From a virus, in the IMG/VR virus record IMGVR_UViG_3300045303_000132, positions 1 through 55,699 of that record: a stretch of 55,699 nt of DNA. One strand, given 5' to 3'. The notes under the pieces were generated by a model. That model saw only the letters and a program-made list of their open reading frames with translations, was not told where the DNA came from and made no database searches. Made by a program: the position numbers and the translations under genes. Of this stretch, positions 30,303 to 40,755 are shown one piece after another; position 1 is the first letter of the stretch; each line of letters starts with the position of its first letter.

Positions 30303-32195
30303 TCAGACCTTGATCAAGTAGTTCACAGTCACGAACGGAGGCCGGTTGTCATCCGGAAGCGGACCGGATCCCTCGGTAGCAGTGTGTCCCCCGATGGTGT
30401 GATCGTGACCACTGCCGGACGTGCCGGTGTTGTCGTCGGCCTGAGCGGCGCCGCCGCCCTGAGCAGCGCCGGTGCCGGGGCCGGTGGTGGCGCGACGGGT
30501 GTAGTTGTGGAAGTGCCCACCGGCAGAAACAGTGACGAGGGTTCCGTCGCTGCCGTTGGGTCCGGTGGCCGCCGAGTGCCAGTGTTTCGGCATCTTGGCC
30601 TGACCACCCGTAGCACCGAGAACGTTTACCGGACCTGCGCCCTGCGGGAACGTGTCCTGGAGGTTCGGCAGGCTGAAGTGCGTGCTGTCGACCGCGCCGT
30701 ACACCGTGCCGATCACCCCGAACAGATCCAGATAGTCAGCCCGCAGAAGCGACTGCCCTTGACAGAGCATCCACCCGGACGGAGCCGCCGCACCGCCGAA
30801 CATCACCATCGAGCCGATCGGTGGGAGCACGCCGACCGTCGCAGTCTCCGGCTTGCCGGTCTCCAGATTCATCCGCATGACGCGCTTCTGCTCGCGCAGC
30901 GCGTTCGGGTCGCCGACGGTCTTGAACTCCGCGATGGCAGAATACGGGCCGAATGTCCCGTTGGCTCCTCGGGTGGCGACTTGCCACTCAATCGTGGAAG
31001 TGTCTGGGAACGTGTTCGAAGGAGCAGCCCACACGGCGTTCGCCGACGAGACCGGGGCCAAGACTGTGAACGACGGAGCGCCCTTCACCCGCCACCCGAT
31101 CTGATACTGCGTCTGGGCCGTGGTGTCCGAGGAGTTGTATTGCCACGTGAAGTTACGAGCCTGCGTCGGGTTGATGATCGCGTCGTTCGTGGGCGCGAGG
31201 TTCGTTGGCGCGAGAGGCGGCGTCGTGACGCCAGCGGTCTCCGTCGTCTCGTTCGAGTACGCCGAGTAGAGCGTGCCCTGCACTCCGCTCACCGCACGGG
31301 TCCGGACGCGATACTTGAACTTGATCGACGGGTTCGCTGCCGGGAACGTGTCAGTCCACGTCTCGACGTTCTTCGCCAGCGTGACGATGACCGCCCACGG
31401 TCCACCGTTGTCCGACCGCTCGATCTGGTTCTGTGTTCCGGGTGCGACCGCCGAGTTGTCGGTGAACGTGATGACCTGATTCGCTCCGTTGTTCCCCGTT
31501 CGTAGAGCGTTCGTCGGCGCAGCGGGAGTGGTGTAGATCAGATCGCCCTCAACCCACGCTGAGTTCCCGAGCCCGTTCGAGGACCGGACTCGGTAGCGAT
31601 ACGCCGCGTTCGGCCCCGTTGTCGAGTCGGTGAACGAGGACGCCGAGCCGGACGGCGTTCCCACGAACGAGTTCCACACGTCGTTCGCGCCATCGTCGCG
31701 CTGGACGTCGATGTTGTTCCACGGCTCACCAGCCGTGTCCCTGTTCGTCCACGTCGTCTTGATCGAGCCATCCGAGATACGGGTGGTATTGACGTTCGTG
31801 GGGGGCGCTGGAGGACCGTACGGACGACCGGGGATCGCCTTCGTGACCGACTTGCTCGGGGTCGCTCCGTTGTACGCACCGGACAGGCTCGCGCCGAAGG
31901 TCCGGGTCCCGGGACTAGAGCCGTACGACGACGCGGGATAGGTGTACGTATACGTGTCGGTCTTGCGGAGGACCGAGTTGTTGTTCTGATTGTTGGAGAA
32001 GGTTGTCGAGCCGCTGGCCGAGCCAGTCAGGGTGATCGTCTGGGTGTCCGACCACTGGCCGTCCACGTCGAGGTAGACCTTGATCGTCGCCGTTGCACCG
32101 GGCTCGCCGTGGGTGATCGCCTCCCACGACACGTCGATCCCGATGCGAAGTTGCTGGTTGGTCCCACCCTCCCACGGTCCCCACTCAATCGGCAT
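30303..32195 (-). CDS. Tail fibre with fibronectin III repeats and collar domain
   Basis: A 630-aa protein. The first about 400 residues contain repeated FN3-like modules (each with P-x-x-P-T-N start and R-Y-R-V-R-S or K-Y-R-V-R-T strand). Near residues 450-530 a phage tail-collar pattern appears: G-S-M-V-M-F-G-G, then P-S-G-W-M-L-C-Q-G, then D-S-T-H-F-S-L-P-N-L. The end is a Gly/Asn/His-rich region, H-x-H repeats possibly coordinating metal. It probably forms a host-recognition fibre at the tail tip. Confidence 0.85.
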   Translation of the reverse strand: MPIEWGPWEGGTNQQLRIGIDVSWEAITHGEPGATATIKVYLDVDGQWSDTQTITLTGSASGSTTFSNNQNNNSVLRKTDTYTYTYPASSYGSSPGTRTFGASLSGAYNGATPSKSVTKAIPGRPYGPPAPPTNVNTTRISDGSIKTTWTNRDTAGEPWNNIDVQRDDGANDVWNSFVGTPSGSASSFTDSTTGPNAAYRYRVRSSNGLGNSAWVEGDLIYTTPAAPTNALRTGNNGANQVITFTDNSAVAPGTQNQIERSDNGGPWAVIVTLAKNVETWTDTFPAANPSIKFKYRVRTRAVSGVQGTLYSAYSNETTETAGVTTPPLAPTNLAPTNDAIINPTQARNFTWQYNSSDTTAQTQYQIGWRVKGAPSFTVLAPVSSANAVWAAPSNTFPDTSTIEWQVATRGANGTFGPYSAIAEFKTVGDPNALREQKRVMRMNLETGKPETATVGVLPPIGSMVMFGGAAAPSGWMLCQGQSLLRADYLDLFGVIGTVYGAVDSTHFSLPNLQDTFPQGAGPVNVLGATGGQAKMPKHWHSAATGPNGSDGTLVTVSAGGHFHNYTRRATTGPGTGAAQGGGAAQADDNTGTSGSGHDHTIGGHTATEGSGPLPDDNRPPFVTVNYLIKV

Positions 32196-32208
32196 ACGTC
32201 ACCCCCTC

Positions 32209-34683
32209 TCAGTAGAGCAGAACGGACTGCTTCGGGTTGAAGTGGATAGTGGTGACATCGCTTGCCGTGCCGAGGTCCTGGATGAACTGACCGGCCACGT
32301 TCGGGACCGCCGAGGTCGCCCGGCCCGGCTGTGTCGCGGAGAGGAACACCGTGCCCGGTGACTGCGCGGTCCCATACGGATTGTACCCCCACGTATAGAC
32401 CGCGACTGCCACGCCCACCGCCGCGTCTTGGAGCACGAAGCCATGAGCCTCCATGCCCGGCGTGTCCGCACGGGCGGGGCGGAGAAGGAACAGGCCCCCG
32501 TTGTTCCAGATGTTGACGAACATGCCCTGAGTCACCGCCGTCGAGCACTTGACGATGTTGGTCTTCGACTTGCCGATTGCGATGGACTGCTCGCCAATCC
32601 GTGCAGCCGGGAGAATGCCCTGTGTCAGATCGCTGGCGTCACCGTCGTACTGCGTCGATCCGGTGAAGTCCAGCCGCACCCAGCCACCGTCAGTCAGTTC
32701 GTAGACCGAGATGATCTTGCCACCGAACATCGTGGAAAACGACGCGTGCGGAGCGCCGAGACCGGGCTTCTTACCGGGGTGCGCCGGGTCCTCCTCGCCC
32801 CACACCGCATCGTAGGAGTCGCCGTCGAAGTACCTTCCTGTGTACTCCGCCGCCTCGACCAACGCCGCGTCCACAATCCACTGAGCACTCGGGTTCGGGT
32901 TGTGCAGGTTGATCGGCGAGACGAAGGCCGCGTTGTCTGGCACCGTGCAGGTCACCTTCAACTCGGTCCACTCCGTCGTCGAGAGCGCGACAGCCTGCCC
33001 CTCGACCTCATCGATGAACGCGCCGCCGGAAGTGTAGAAGCGAACCGAGGCAAACGCCCCCGCGCCAGAGCCCGTCTCCAACAGCGCGTAGCCGGTCGCC
33101 GAGTACGACTCGGCAGGGCTGACCGGCATCCCCGGAGCGCCTCCGGCAAACTCGACCCGGTGATCGCCCGCCGCTGCGGAGTTCACCACACGGATCACGT
33201 ACTGACCGGTCTGTTCGACCATCAACTCGTCAGGGTCTACACGGGTGAACGGGGCCGCAACGTGGGACCAGCCGGTCGTGTCCAACTCGAAGGACGGGTT
33301 CGTCACGAGGTTCTTGCGAGCGCGGGTCCGGGTGAACCAGATCGAACCCTCGACGCGAGCCTGGATGATCGTGTTGAAGCCGAAAGCGTTGTCCGGTGCG
33401 TCATGCATCGCGACGTTAGCCTCATTCGGGATGAGATACTGCACCGCATAGAGGCTCGCCGTACCGATCGCCGGCTGCGACGCAACGTTCGCCGGGCTGC
33501 CCGCCACCGCGTAAGTGATCGAGGTTCCGGTGACGGCGGTCAGGGTGACCTCGCCATCGAAGATCGGGTCCACACCGGAGACGATGATGTTCTGGCCGAC
33601 CACCCACGGGTGAGCGGCGGTCAGGTCCAACGTCGCCACCCCGGAGGTAAGCGCCATGTTCGACACGTCACGAGTCGTCTCAGCGTAGGCGTCCACGATG
33701 TGCTCACCGTCGAACGGGAAGCCAAGGCCGAGAATAACGATGTACTCGCCGACACTCATGGACATACCCGCATCGCCGACCCGGAGTCCGGCCACACCAT
33801 TCTGGAGTTCGGCCTGTAGAATCGCCCACGCCGTACCCCGTGCCAGCGAACCGTCACCGTTCTCGACGTAGTACGACATATCGTCGGCGGTCGGGTCGTA
33901 GTCGCTGAACGACACGCGACCGTCAGCCGTAGAAGCGAGACTACGGGCGTTGTCGGCAGTCGCGCTTGCGCCGATCGCTACGATGCCGATCGCACCGACG
34001 GTAGTGTCCCCGACAGGGGCCTGCGTCAAGTCGTCGAGGAGGTCCAACTTTGGGTCGCTCACGTCCACCCAGATCAGACGATCGGTATCCCAGATGAACG
34101 GAACCGTGACGTCCGGGTCTTGCGTGTTGTACCAGATCGCGTCGGGGTGACCAGCCTCGCCGTCCGACCACGGAGGAGTCGGACCGGAGTAGACTTCCTG
34201 CGAACCGATTGGCAGAGACTCGGGCGGGATGTAGATCCCGTCGACGACCGGCAGTGATCCGGGCAGGTTCTCTACGTGCTCAAGATCGTCCGACAGGACA
34301 ATGACAACGGGAGGGTCGTAATGGCCCTCGGGCATGACAGAGAGGTCGTGGATCGTGAGTGGAACCTCGATGGGCGCGTCAGCGTCGGCAAGAATGACCT
34401 CGCACACCCACGCCCGACCCGGCTGGCCGCCGATGTCGTTCGCCACCTCGGTCCCGCTGTCCACGTCAATCTCGAGTCCCGGCGTGATGGTAAAGGTGGA
34501 CGCGTCCACGTCCGCCATGACGATCTCGTAAGGCCCGGTCCCCGCAATCCAGACGGACTCGTCCTCTGTAATAGACTCAGGGTCGAGGACGGGGATGACG
34601 GTCGTGCCGATGGTCAGGTCCGCGGTGGTCTCGGTGCCCGTCCATTCCCAGCGGACGTCCGTGAGAAGACCGTTGACTCCCAT
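32209..34683 (-). CDS. Minor tail protein with carbohydrate-binding-like module
   Basis: An 824-aa protein. The middle part (about residues 460-620) begins with N-L-V-T-N-P-S-F-E-L-D-T-T-G-W, the typical start of a CBM4/9-like carbohydrate-binding beta sandwich. Other segments are Val/Thr/Ile-rich beta structure. Likely a tail-tip or baseplate protein that binds host wall sugars. Overlaps the upstream tail gene (ATGA). Confidence 0.75.
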   Translation of the reverse strand: MGVNGLLTDVRWEWTGTETTADLTIGTTVIPVLDPESITEDESVWIAGTGPYEIVMADVDASTFTITPGLEIDVDSGTEVANDIGGQPGRAWVCEVILADADAPIEVPLTIHDLSVMPEGHYDPPVVIVLSDDLEHVENLPGSLPVVDGIYIPPESLPIGSQEVYSGPTPPWSDGEAGHPDAIWYNTQDPDVTVPFIWDTDRLIWVDVSDPKLDLLDDLTQAPVGDTTVGAIGIVAIGASATADNARSLASTADGRVSFSDYDPTADDMSYYVENGDGSLARGTAWAILQAELQNGVAGLRVGDAGMSMSVGEYIVILGLGFPFDGEHIVDAYAETTRDVSNMALTSGVATLDLTAAHPWVVGQNIIVSGVDPIFDGEVTLTAVTGTSITYAVAGSPANVASQPAIGTASLYAVQYLIPNEANVAMHDAPDNAFGFNTIIQARVEGSIWFTRTRARKNLVTNPSFELDTTGWSHVAAPFTRVDPDELMVEQTGQYVIRVVNSAAAGDHRVEFAGGAPGMPVSPAESYSATGYALLETGSGAGAFASVRFYTSGGAFIDEVEGQAVALSTTEWTELKVTCTVPDNAAFVSPINLHNPNPSAQWIVDAALVEAAEYTGRYFDGDSYDAVWGEEDPAHPGKKPGLGAPHASFSTMFGGKIISVYELTDGGWVRLDFTGSTQYDGDASDLTQGILPAARIGEQSIAIGKSKTNIVKCSTAVTQGMFVNIWNNGGLFLLRPARADTPGMEAHGFVLQDAAVGVAVAVYTWGYNPYGTAQSPGTVFLSATQPGRATSAVPNVAGQFIQDLGTASDVTTIHFNPKQSVLLY

Positions 34684-35915
34684 CAGTTCTTATTCCCACC
34701 CTTCTTCTTGTCGCGCTTCACGGTCGTCTTCGACTTGATCCGCTTGACATTCGTCGGCTTGCTGACCCACTGGTGTGCGCCGATGCTCATGTTGCCACCC
34801 GTTCCTAGCGGTACGGAGGCACCACCGGCAAGCAGGACGTTCCCCACGCCCTCGGGCAACTTCAGGTAGTCGAAGGGATCCAAGTGGAATATCGGGATGA
34901 TCTCGAAGGTCTTGGCCGCGTCCAGTCCCGAGTGGTTCTTCAACTCGTTGGTCGCTGACGTCAGGGTGTCCTTGAGCGACTTGAGATCATCGTTGGTGAC
35001 CACGAGAGGGAGCGTCCTCGGGATGCCGTTGCGCTGGAGGCTCTGCTCAGAGAGTTCGTTGCCAGCAGGCAGCGCGACGATGCTGTCGTAGGTGTAGTGG
35101 ATACGAGACTCGTCCACCTTCTTCGTGGACTTCTTGTTGACCGGGGTGCGATGACTGGTGACCCGGACGTAGTTCGAGAGGTCCGTGAAGGGAGTGCCCG
35201 CTGCGGGGAGCGCCAGCAGAGAGTGGACGTCGACCGGGTTCTTGGCGTTCGAGATCGAATCCGCCACGGCCCATCCCAGGCCGTCGTAGTAGGCCCTCCA
35301 GTTCATCTCCTGCTCGGCGATGCGCTTGAACAGATCCCACGGGGTGAGCGAGTCCTCACCCATCCCGACCGCGTAGGTCCGGCTCAGGGTCTTCTTGGTC
35401 TTAGGGATTCGCATGTGCTTCTCACCCGTGCAGTCCCCCAGGATCGAGCGCAGGACGAGGTCCACGCGCTGGCCCTTCTTGTAGGTGCGGGGACGAACAC
35501 CGTGGTCAGCGAGCAGCGACTTGTCCCCCAACTCGAAAGAGACCTCCGCGCCTGAGCGGGAGACCGACATAGGCAGCCCCACGATGCAGGACGTGGTGAA
35601 GTCGCTATAGCCCGGGACGCTGATCTCGTGCCAGACCTGGATCAGCCGGTTGATCCAGATGATGCCCTTCGGGTCGCGCATGTAGTCGGCCCCGTAGTTG
35701 AACGCGCCGTCGGGGTCAGACACGGTGACGGAACCCGTGCGGCACGGCCCGTCGTTTCCGTTCGAGTAGTTGATCTGCCCGTCAAGCAGTTCCATCGTCC
35801 CGACGTACGTCTGCTCGATCGTGAGGATGTCGACCCAGACCCGATAGTCATGGTCAGACTGGAGGTGTTCGTGATAGGCCGTAAGAGCCTCCAGCGTGCG
35901 GCCCTGATGCTGCAT
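34683..35915 (-). CDS. Tail-associated protein, 410 aa
   Basis: A 410-aa protein; ATG at 35915 follows the stop of the upstream gene, in-frame codons before it look untranslated. It has an N-terminal VDILTIEQTYVG and C-R-T-G-S-V-T-V-S-D-P-D-G segment typical of siphovirus tail-tip hub proteins, and a basic, Lys-rich C-terminal tail. Its place between the distal-tail-like gene and the receptor-binding protein supports a tail hub role. Confidence 0.65.
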   Translation of the reverse strand: MQHQGRTLEALTAYHEHLQSDHDYRVWVDILTIEQTYVGTMELLDGQINYSNGNDGPCRTGSVTVSDPDGAFNYGADYMRDPKGIIWINRLIQVWHEISVPGYSDFTTSCIVGLPMSVSRSGAEVSFELGDKSLLADHGVRPRTYKKGQRVDLVLRSILGDCTGEKHMRIPKTKKTLSRTYAVGMGEDSLTPWDLFKRIAEQEMNWRAYYDGLGWAVADSISNAKNPVDVHSLLALPAAGTPFTDLSNYVRVTSHRTPVNKKSTKKVDESRIHYTYDSIVALPAGNELSEQSLQRNGIPRTLPLVVTNDDLKSLKDTLTSATNELKNHSGLDAAKTFEIIPIFHLDPFDYLKLPEGVGNVLLAGGASVPLGTGGNMSIGAHQWVSKPTNVKRIKSKTTVKRDKKKGGNKN

Positions 35916-35917
35916 CG

Positions 35918-37708
35918 CTAGTCGTCCAGCCTCTCCCACCAGTTGAGCGCCACGAGGACGAGGGTGTCGTCGCACTTGGGATCTGGGTGGGCGTAGAAGA
36001 CGTCAGTCGGGCTGTAGTCGCCGAAGATGATGGGCCAGTTCACCTTGCCGAAGATCAGCCGGTACTTCAAGCCCGAGTCAGCGAGCGCCCATGAGTTGAG
36101 CCTCCCCTCGTGGCCATTGAGGACGAGACCCTCGACGCTGCCCGAGCGGGTGGTCCGCATCAGCCTGCGACGCACCGGCTCGACCACGAGATTGCCGTGG
36201 ACCGGAGTGTGCAGGATGGACCCTTCCTCCGTGATCTGTGCCACGACGGGTCGATCGTTGTTTCCGAGAATCTCGATCTTGTTGCCTGTCCTCGGGTTCA
36301 CCATCCACACGCTCGCGGTGGTGAAGGTGTCCTTGACCTGAGGACCCATCACTGAGGTTACGCCGTCGATCCGGGTCAGCACGTTCCAGGTGTGCTCCAC
36401 GCGGAGGTCCGCGGTGATGTCCCGGATGCTGAAGTTCGTGCCAATGAAGAAGTCAGTGGCAGGAGCCCACTTACGAGGAACACCGTCAGCATCCCAGATT
36501 GTGACCGCCACCCCGTCACGCCAGAGCGAGATCTCGTCGGGAGTGCCGAGAACACGGGTGCCGGTGATGACGGGGAAGGGGTCGCTGAACGTGACGGCGA
36601 GATTCGTGACCGCCGGACCGTTGCCAGTGTGAACGGTGTCGAACTCCTTCTCCACGTACGACCAGATAGGCGCTTCTTCTGCCGCCACACGCGGATGGAT
36701 GGAGTCGGTCGTCCGCAGAACCACCTTGCCGTGACCACCTGGCACGGGCACACCCTTGGACGGGAACCAGTCGCGAGTTGCAGAGTCCACATCCCACGTC
36801 GACTTCGCGATGGTATCGGAACCCTGATGGAGTTCGGCCTGCCACGACACCTGATCGGCCACTGTCCAGGTCACGGTGGGGCTGCCGTCGTCAGTGACCG
36901 AGGGCGGGTTGACGATCACCGGCTGAACGATGGGCCGGTAGGAGTACGAAACCCACGGGCTCCAAGGACTCGTGCCGCCCCCTCCAGTGGTCATGACACG
37001 CCAGTAGGTGGATGCCCCCGACGCCAGCACCGGAGCGCCCGCAGCGGGCACGTAGCGACCTGAGGGAGCCGGTATCGAGCCGGTGTCGAAGGTGATGCCG
37101 CCGACCGTGCCGTCCGAGGAATACTGGATCTGCTGGTGATCCATATCCTCATCGCCCGTATAGGACAAGATGGGAGTAGGCACCGAGACCGCCCCGCCCT
37201 GCGGAGAGAGGCCGACAGGCTGTGAGTTCGGCGTGTAGTAGTCCACGACCATGACCGGCTTGTTGAGAGCCGCCGACGAGCCCCTGAGGGCGATCGCCGT
37301 GGTGAGGGTGGTGTCGAGCGCCAGACCGAGACGACTCCGGGTGTTGGCCCACGCCGTGACGGAGAAGGAGTAGGGCTGGTCCACGACCGGGGCGGTGATC
37401 GAGGTCGTGGTGATGACAGCACCGAGTGGAGGTCGGTTAGACCACGTGACCGAAGACTTCCACGCCGCCGTGATCGGGAAGATGCGAATGGGCACCGCAC
37501 CCGTCTTGGCCGCAGCCGTCCAGAACTGGACGTTCGCCGCCGTGACCACGGCCCCCTCGGGGATCTGGTCAATGGGGACACGTATCAGAACGCGCTGAAC
37601 AGCGTTGCTCGTGTTCTGGATGGTCAAGGTGCCCGGCGACCCGATAGGGTACGCGGGTCGGTTCTGCTTGATCAGGTAGGTCGTCAGCGGGATGATGATC
37701 TGTGGCAT
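35918..37708 (-). CDS. Minor tail protein with DNRLRE-like N-terminal domain
   Basis: A 596-aa beta-rich protein directly after the tape measure gene. Its N-terminal region (about 1-160: L-I-R-V-P-I-D-Q-I-P, then T-A-A-W-K-S-S-V-T-W-S-N-R-P) is the DNRLRE/CBM96-like beta domain found in surface and tail proteins. The position suggests a distal-tail or baseplate protein. Confidence 0.75.
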   Translation of the reverse strand: MPQIIIPLTTYLIKQNRPAYPIGSPGTLTIQNTSNAVQRVLIRVPIDQIPEGAVVTAANVQFWTAAAKTGAVPIRIFPITAAWKSSVTWSNRPPLGAVITTTSITAPVVDQPYSFSVTAWANTRSRLGLALDTTLTTAIALRGSSAALNKPVMVVDYYTPNSQPVGLSPQGGAVSVPTPILSYTGDEDMDHQQIQYSSDGTVGGITFDTGSIPAPSGRYVPAAGAPVLASGASTYWRVMTTGGGGTSPWSPWVSYSYRPIVQPVIVNPPSVTDDGSPTVTWTVADQVSWQAELHQGSDTIAKSTWDVDSATRDWFPSKGVPVPGGHGKVVLRTTDSIHPRVAAEEAPIWSYVEKEFDTVHTGNGPAVTNLAVTFSDPFPVITGTRVLGTPDEISLWRDGVAVTIWDADGVPRKWAPATDFFIGTNFSIRDITADLRVEHTWNVLTRIDGVTSVMGPQVKDTFTTASVWMVNPRTGNKIEILGNNDRPVVAQITEEGSILHTPVHGNLVVEPVRRRLMRTTRSGSVEGLVLNGHEGRLNSWALADSGLKYRLIFGKVNWPIIFGDYSPTDVFYAHPDPKCDDTLVLVALNWWERLDD

Positions 37709-37709
37709 C

Positions 37710-40700
37710 TCAGGCTCCCTGCCATGCGAGGCTGTCCGAGGCGCTGATCCGGTTGTCTGCCAACTCTTCGACGTACGCCTCGAAGTCTCGAGAACCGATG
37801 CGGAGGATCACGCGCTTCGGGAGGCCGTTACCCATCATCTTCTTGCTGTCGGCGTTCGAGTGGACTCGCGATCCACGGGCGAGGTTCACGAGTTCAGGAC
37901 CACCCTCACCGACGAGGGCCATGCCACCTGGAACGATGCCGCCCTTCTCGAAGCCTGGGATGGTGAACCCGATCGACTTACCCAGCACCTTGAAACTCAG
38001 CGACTTCGGCAGTCCGATCGCGTTGTTGATGCCGGTCTTCAGGCTGGAGGCGATGCTCCCGGCCATATCGCCGATCGCGGAGATGCCGCTGCGGATACCC
38101 TCGAGGATCTTGCCGCCCAACGTCTTCCCGGCCGAGAGCAGTTCCCCACCGAGGCCGAGCAACTTCCCGGGGAGGCCCTTGATGATGTTCACCACTGAAG
38201 TGACGACGTCGCTCGCGATGCGCTTCAGGGCACCGATCCCACGGCTGATGGCGCTTCCCAACTTCGAGACAGACTGCTGGCCCAGAGTCGACAGGCGACC
38301 AGGCAACTTCACGATCCAGTTGATGACACCCGCGACGATCCTGCCCGCTGCCGCCAGGATCTTCGGCGTGCCCTTGATGACGGCGTTGCCCAGGAACTTG
38401 ATCGCCCGCACACCGAGGCTGAGCAACTTCCCGGGGAGACTGATGTACCACTTGAGGAAGCCGACGACCAGACGGCCCGCTGCCCTCAACACGACCGGCG
38501 CGTACTTGACGACGGCCTTGCCCAGCGCCACGATCGCCTCGCCGCCGAGTTTCGCCAACTTGGGGACCAACTCCAAGAATCCCTTGCCAATGAAGACGAG
38601 GAACCGACCGAGCCCCTTCAAGATCGCAGGCATGGCTGCCTTCATCCCAGCGCCGAGACCCTTGAGCGCGAAGAGACCCAACTTCAGGAACTTCGCAGGG
38701 GCGAAGAACGTGATGAACAGGCCGAACAGTCCCTTCAGCAGCGGCCAGACACCGCTCGCCATCTGCTTGATCCCCTTCCACATCATCCCCCAATCCAGGG
38801 TGAACAGGGCGATCAGGAAGGTGATGAGACCGGCGATGATGTGACCCAGACCCTCGATCACGAGCCCCAACGACTTGAAGCCGTAGATCATCATGTCGAG
38901 GACCACGCCGATAGCGAGTGTGGCGATCTTGTCGATGATGTCGAAGACGAAGCCGAGCGCCTTGCCCACGCCCTTCGCAACCGGGGCGAGAGGCTTGAGC
39001 GCCGTACCGATCTCGCTGAAGGCCCCGCCGAGCGAGGAGAACACGCCTTTGATCGAGTCCCAGAGTTCGCCCAACTTCGCCTGAAGAGCCTTGGACTTCG
39101 CTATGAGGATGACGATCCAGACCACGAAGCCAGCCCAGCCAGCGAACTTCGCGATCTTAGTGAGAACCCCCGTCATCGGCTTGAAAGCGGAGACAAGCCT
39201 TCCGACCTTGGACGACGTCTCTCCCGTGGCCGCGTTGGTCTTCCCGAAGAAGCCGAGAACCTTGCTGACAGCGCCCTTCACCTTTTCGAAGACCTTGAGG
39301 ATCAGTTCCCAGGCCCGCCGCAGAAGGCCGACCTTCTTCGTCGCCTCCCCGGCAGGGCCGCCCATGTTCTTGAGGATGTTCGTGAGGATCTTGAACCGGA
39401 TGATCTTGGCGATGATGCTGACAAAGCCGCCCATCTGGCCGATCAGGCTGCCGATCATGATGTTGACAGCCACACCCGCAATGATGAAGGCGAGGAAGAA
39501 ACTGCTGATCGGCTGGAGCGCGTCCGAAACCTTGAGGAAGGCGTTGACCATCGCCTCCAACGGCAACTTGTTGAGAAGTTTGAACGCGCCCTCCACCGTC
39601 TTCAGGAACGACCCCATCACGCGAGGATCAGAGAGTTTCACCATGACCGGCCAAATCGCCTCGATGGTGTGGCCGACCTGCTTCATCATCTCGTTCGCGG
39701 CATCGGCCCACTTCGCGATGGTGTTCTGCCCGCCAACGCTCTCCGTCCAGTCCTGGAACCTCTGGGTGATATCGATGATCATGTCAAGGAAGTTGTTCGT
39801 GGACGGGTTCGCGGCGTTGAAGACATTGGTGAGCGCCGAGGTGAGGTTGCCCAGGATCTCCCAGAGTTTGCCCGCCGTCTTGGCCGCGCCCTTCATCGCG
39901 GTGTCGATCCGCTTGTTGAAGCCCTCGCCCTTCGTCCATTCCTGGAACTGCTCAGCGACCTTCTGGATGGCCCCGGCGAGCCGAATGGCTGAAGGCGTGA
40001 GCGCGTTGGTGAGACGGAGGAATCCATCGAGGAACGGGACGGCGATCTTGGACAACGCTGCGAAGACATCCGCGTTGTTCTTGAAGAACTTGTTGAGGGT
40101 CTTGGTCCCCTCCGCCGAGTTGGCGTACCGGAGGACTGACTTCGCCAGCCCGTTCAACGACTCTGCCATGAGGCCGAGACCGCGCTGGATCACTCCCGTG
40201 TTGCGGAGATTCTCGATCCCGTCCGACAGCCCCTTGAACAGCACCGGCCAGACAGCCGCCCGCATCTCATTGGAGAGTTTGCGGGTCGCCATGACCGCGT
40301 CCTGCATGGACTTCGGCATCCCCTTGAGAAGGAGTTCCAGTTTCTTCGGGTCGACCTCAGACACGGCAGCGGCGAAGTTCCGCATACCGATCTTCAGGGT
40401 GAGGCCCGCGACGCCGAGGCTGGTGAAGATGGGGAGCAGGGCACCCGACTCCTGGCCTACGGAGTAGAGCGCTCCAGCCAACTCAGTCGCGACCCCTGTA
40501 ATCCCGCTGATCGCGCCGCCGATGAGCGGGGCACCCGTGATAGCCGCGCCGACCGCTGCTCGCCACGCGGTGACCGCGTTTTGACCGATCCCACGGTAGA
40601 CCTTCGTGTTCTGCTGGCCGACCTTTTCGAGTTGCTTCGTCAGGCTGGTGAGTTGCCGCTTGATGTCCTTGCCGACTTGCTTGAGCGAGTTGTCATCGAA

Positions 40701-40754
40701 CCTCATGTTGACGTCGACGTGTGCCCCGCCGACGCGTGGCCCGAGGGCTACCAT
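37710..40754 (-). CDS. Tape measure protein
   Basis: A 1014-aa protein, the longest in the genome, largely helical with Ala/Gly/Leu/Lys repeats and several hydrophobic stretches (for example around residues 425-460 and 545-560). It follows the frameshifted chaperone pair, as in other siphoviruses. The length predicts a moderate tail of about 150 nm using the usual 1.5 Angstrom per residue rule. Confidence 0.9.
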   Translation of the reverse strand: MVALGPRVGGAHVDVNMRFDDNSLKQVGKDIKRQLTSLTKQLEKVGQQNTKVYRGIGQNAVTAWRAAVGAAITGAPLIGGAISGITGVATELAGALYSVGQESGALLPIFTSLGVAGLTLKIGMRNFAAAVSEVDPKKLELLLKGMPKSMQDAVMATRKLSNEMRAAVWPVLFKGLSDGIENLRNTGVIQRGLGLMAESLNGLAKSVLRYANSAEGTKTLNKFFKNNADVFAALSKIAVPFLDGFLRLTNALTPSAIRLAGAIQKVAEQFQEWTKGEGFNKRIDTAMKGAAKTAGKLWEILGNLTSALTNVFNAANPSTNNFLDMIIDITQRFQDWTESVGGQNTIAKWADAANEMMKQVGHTIEAIWPVMVKLSDPRVMGSFLKTVEGAFKLLNKLPLEAMVNAFLKVSDALQPISSFFLAFIIAGVAVNIMIGSLIGQMGGFVSIIAKIIRFKILTNILKNMGGPAGEATKKVGLLRRAWELILKVFEKVKGAVSKVLGFFGKTNAATGETSSKVGRLVSAFKPMTGVLTKIAKFAGWAGFVVWIVILIAKSKALQAKLGELWDSIKGVFSSLGGAFSEIGTALKPLAPVAKGVGKALGFVFDIIDKIATLAIGVVLDMMIYGFKSLGLVIEGLGHIIAGLITFLIALFTLDWGMMWKGIKQMASGVWPLLKGLFGLFITFFAPAKFLKLGLFALKGLGAGMKAAMPAILKGLGRFLVFIGKGFLELVPKLAKLGGEAIVALGKAVVKYAPVVLRAAGRLVVGFLKWYISLPGKLLSLGVRAIKFLGNAVIKGTPKILAAAGRIVAGVINWIVKLPGRLSTLGQQSVSKLGSAISRGIGALKRIASDVVTSVVNIIKGLPGKLLGLGGELLSAGKTLGGKILEGIRSGISAIGDMAGSIASSLKTGINNAIGLPKSLSFKVLGKSIGFTIPGFEKGGIVPGGMALVGEGGPELVNLARGSRVHSNADSKKMMGNGLPKRVILRIGSRDFEAYVEELADNRISASDSLAWQGA

Positions 40755-40755
40755 C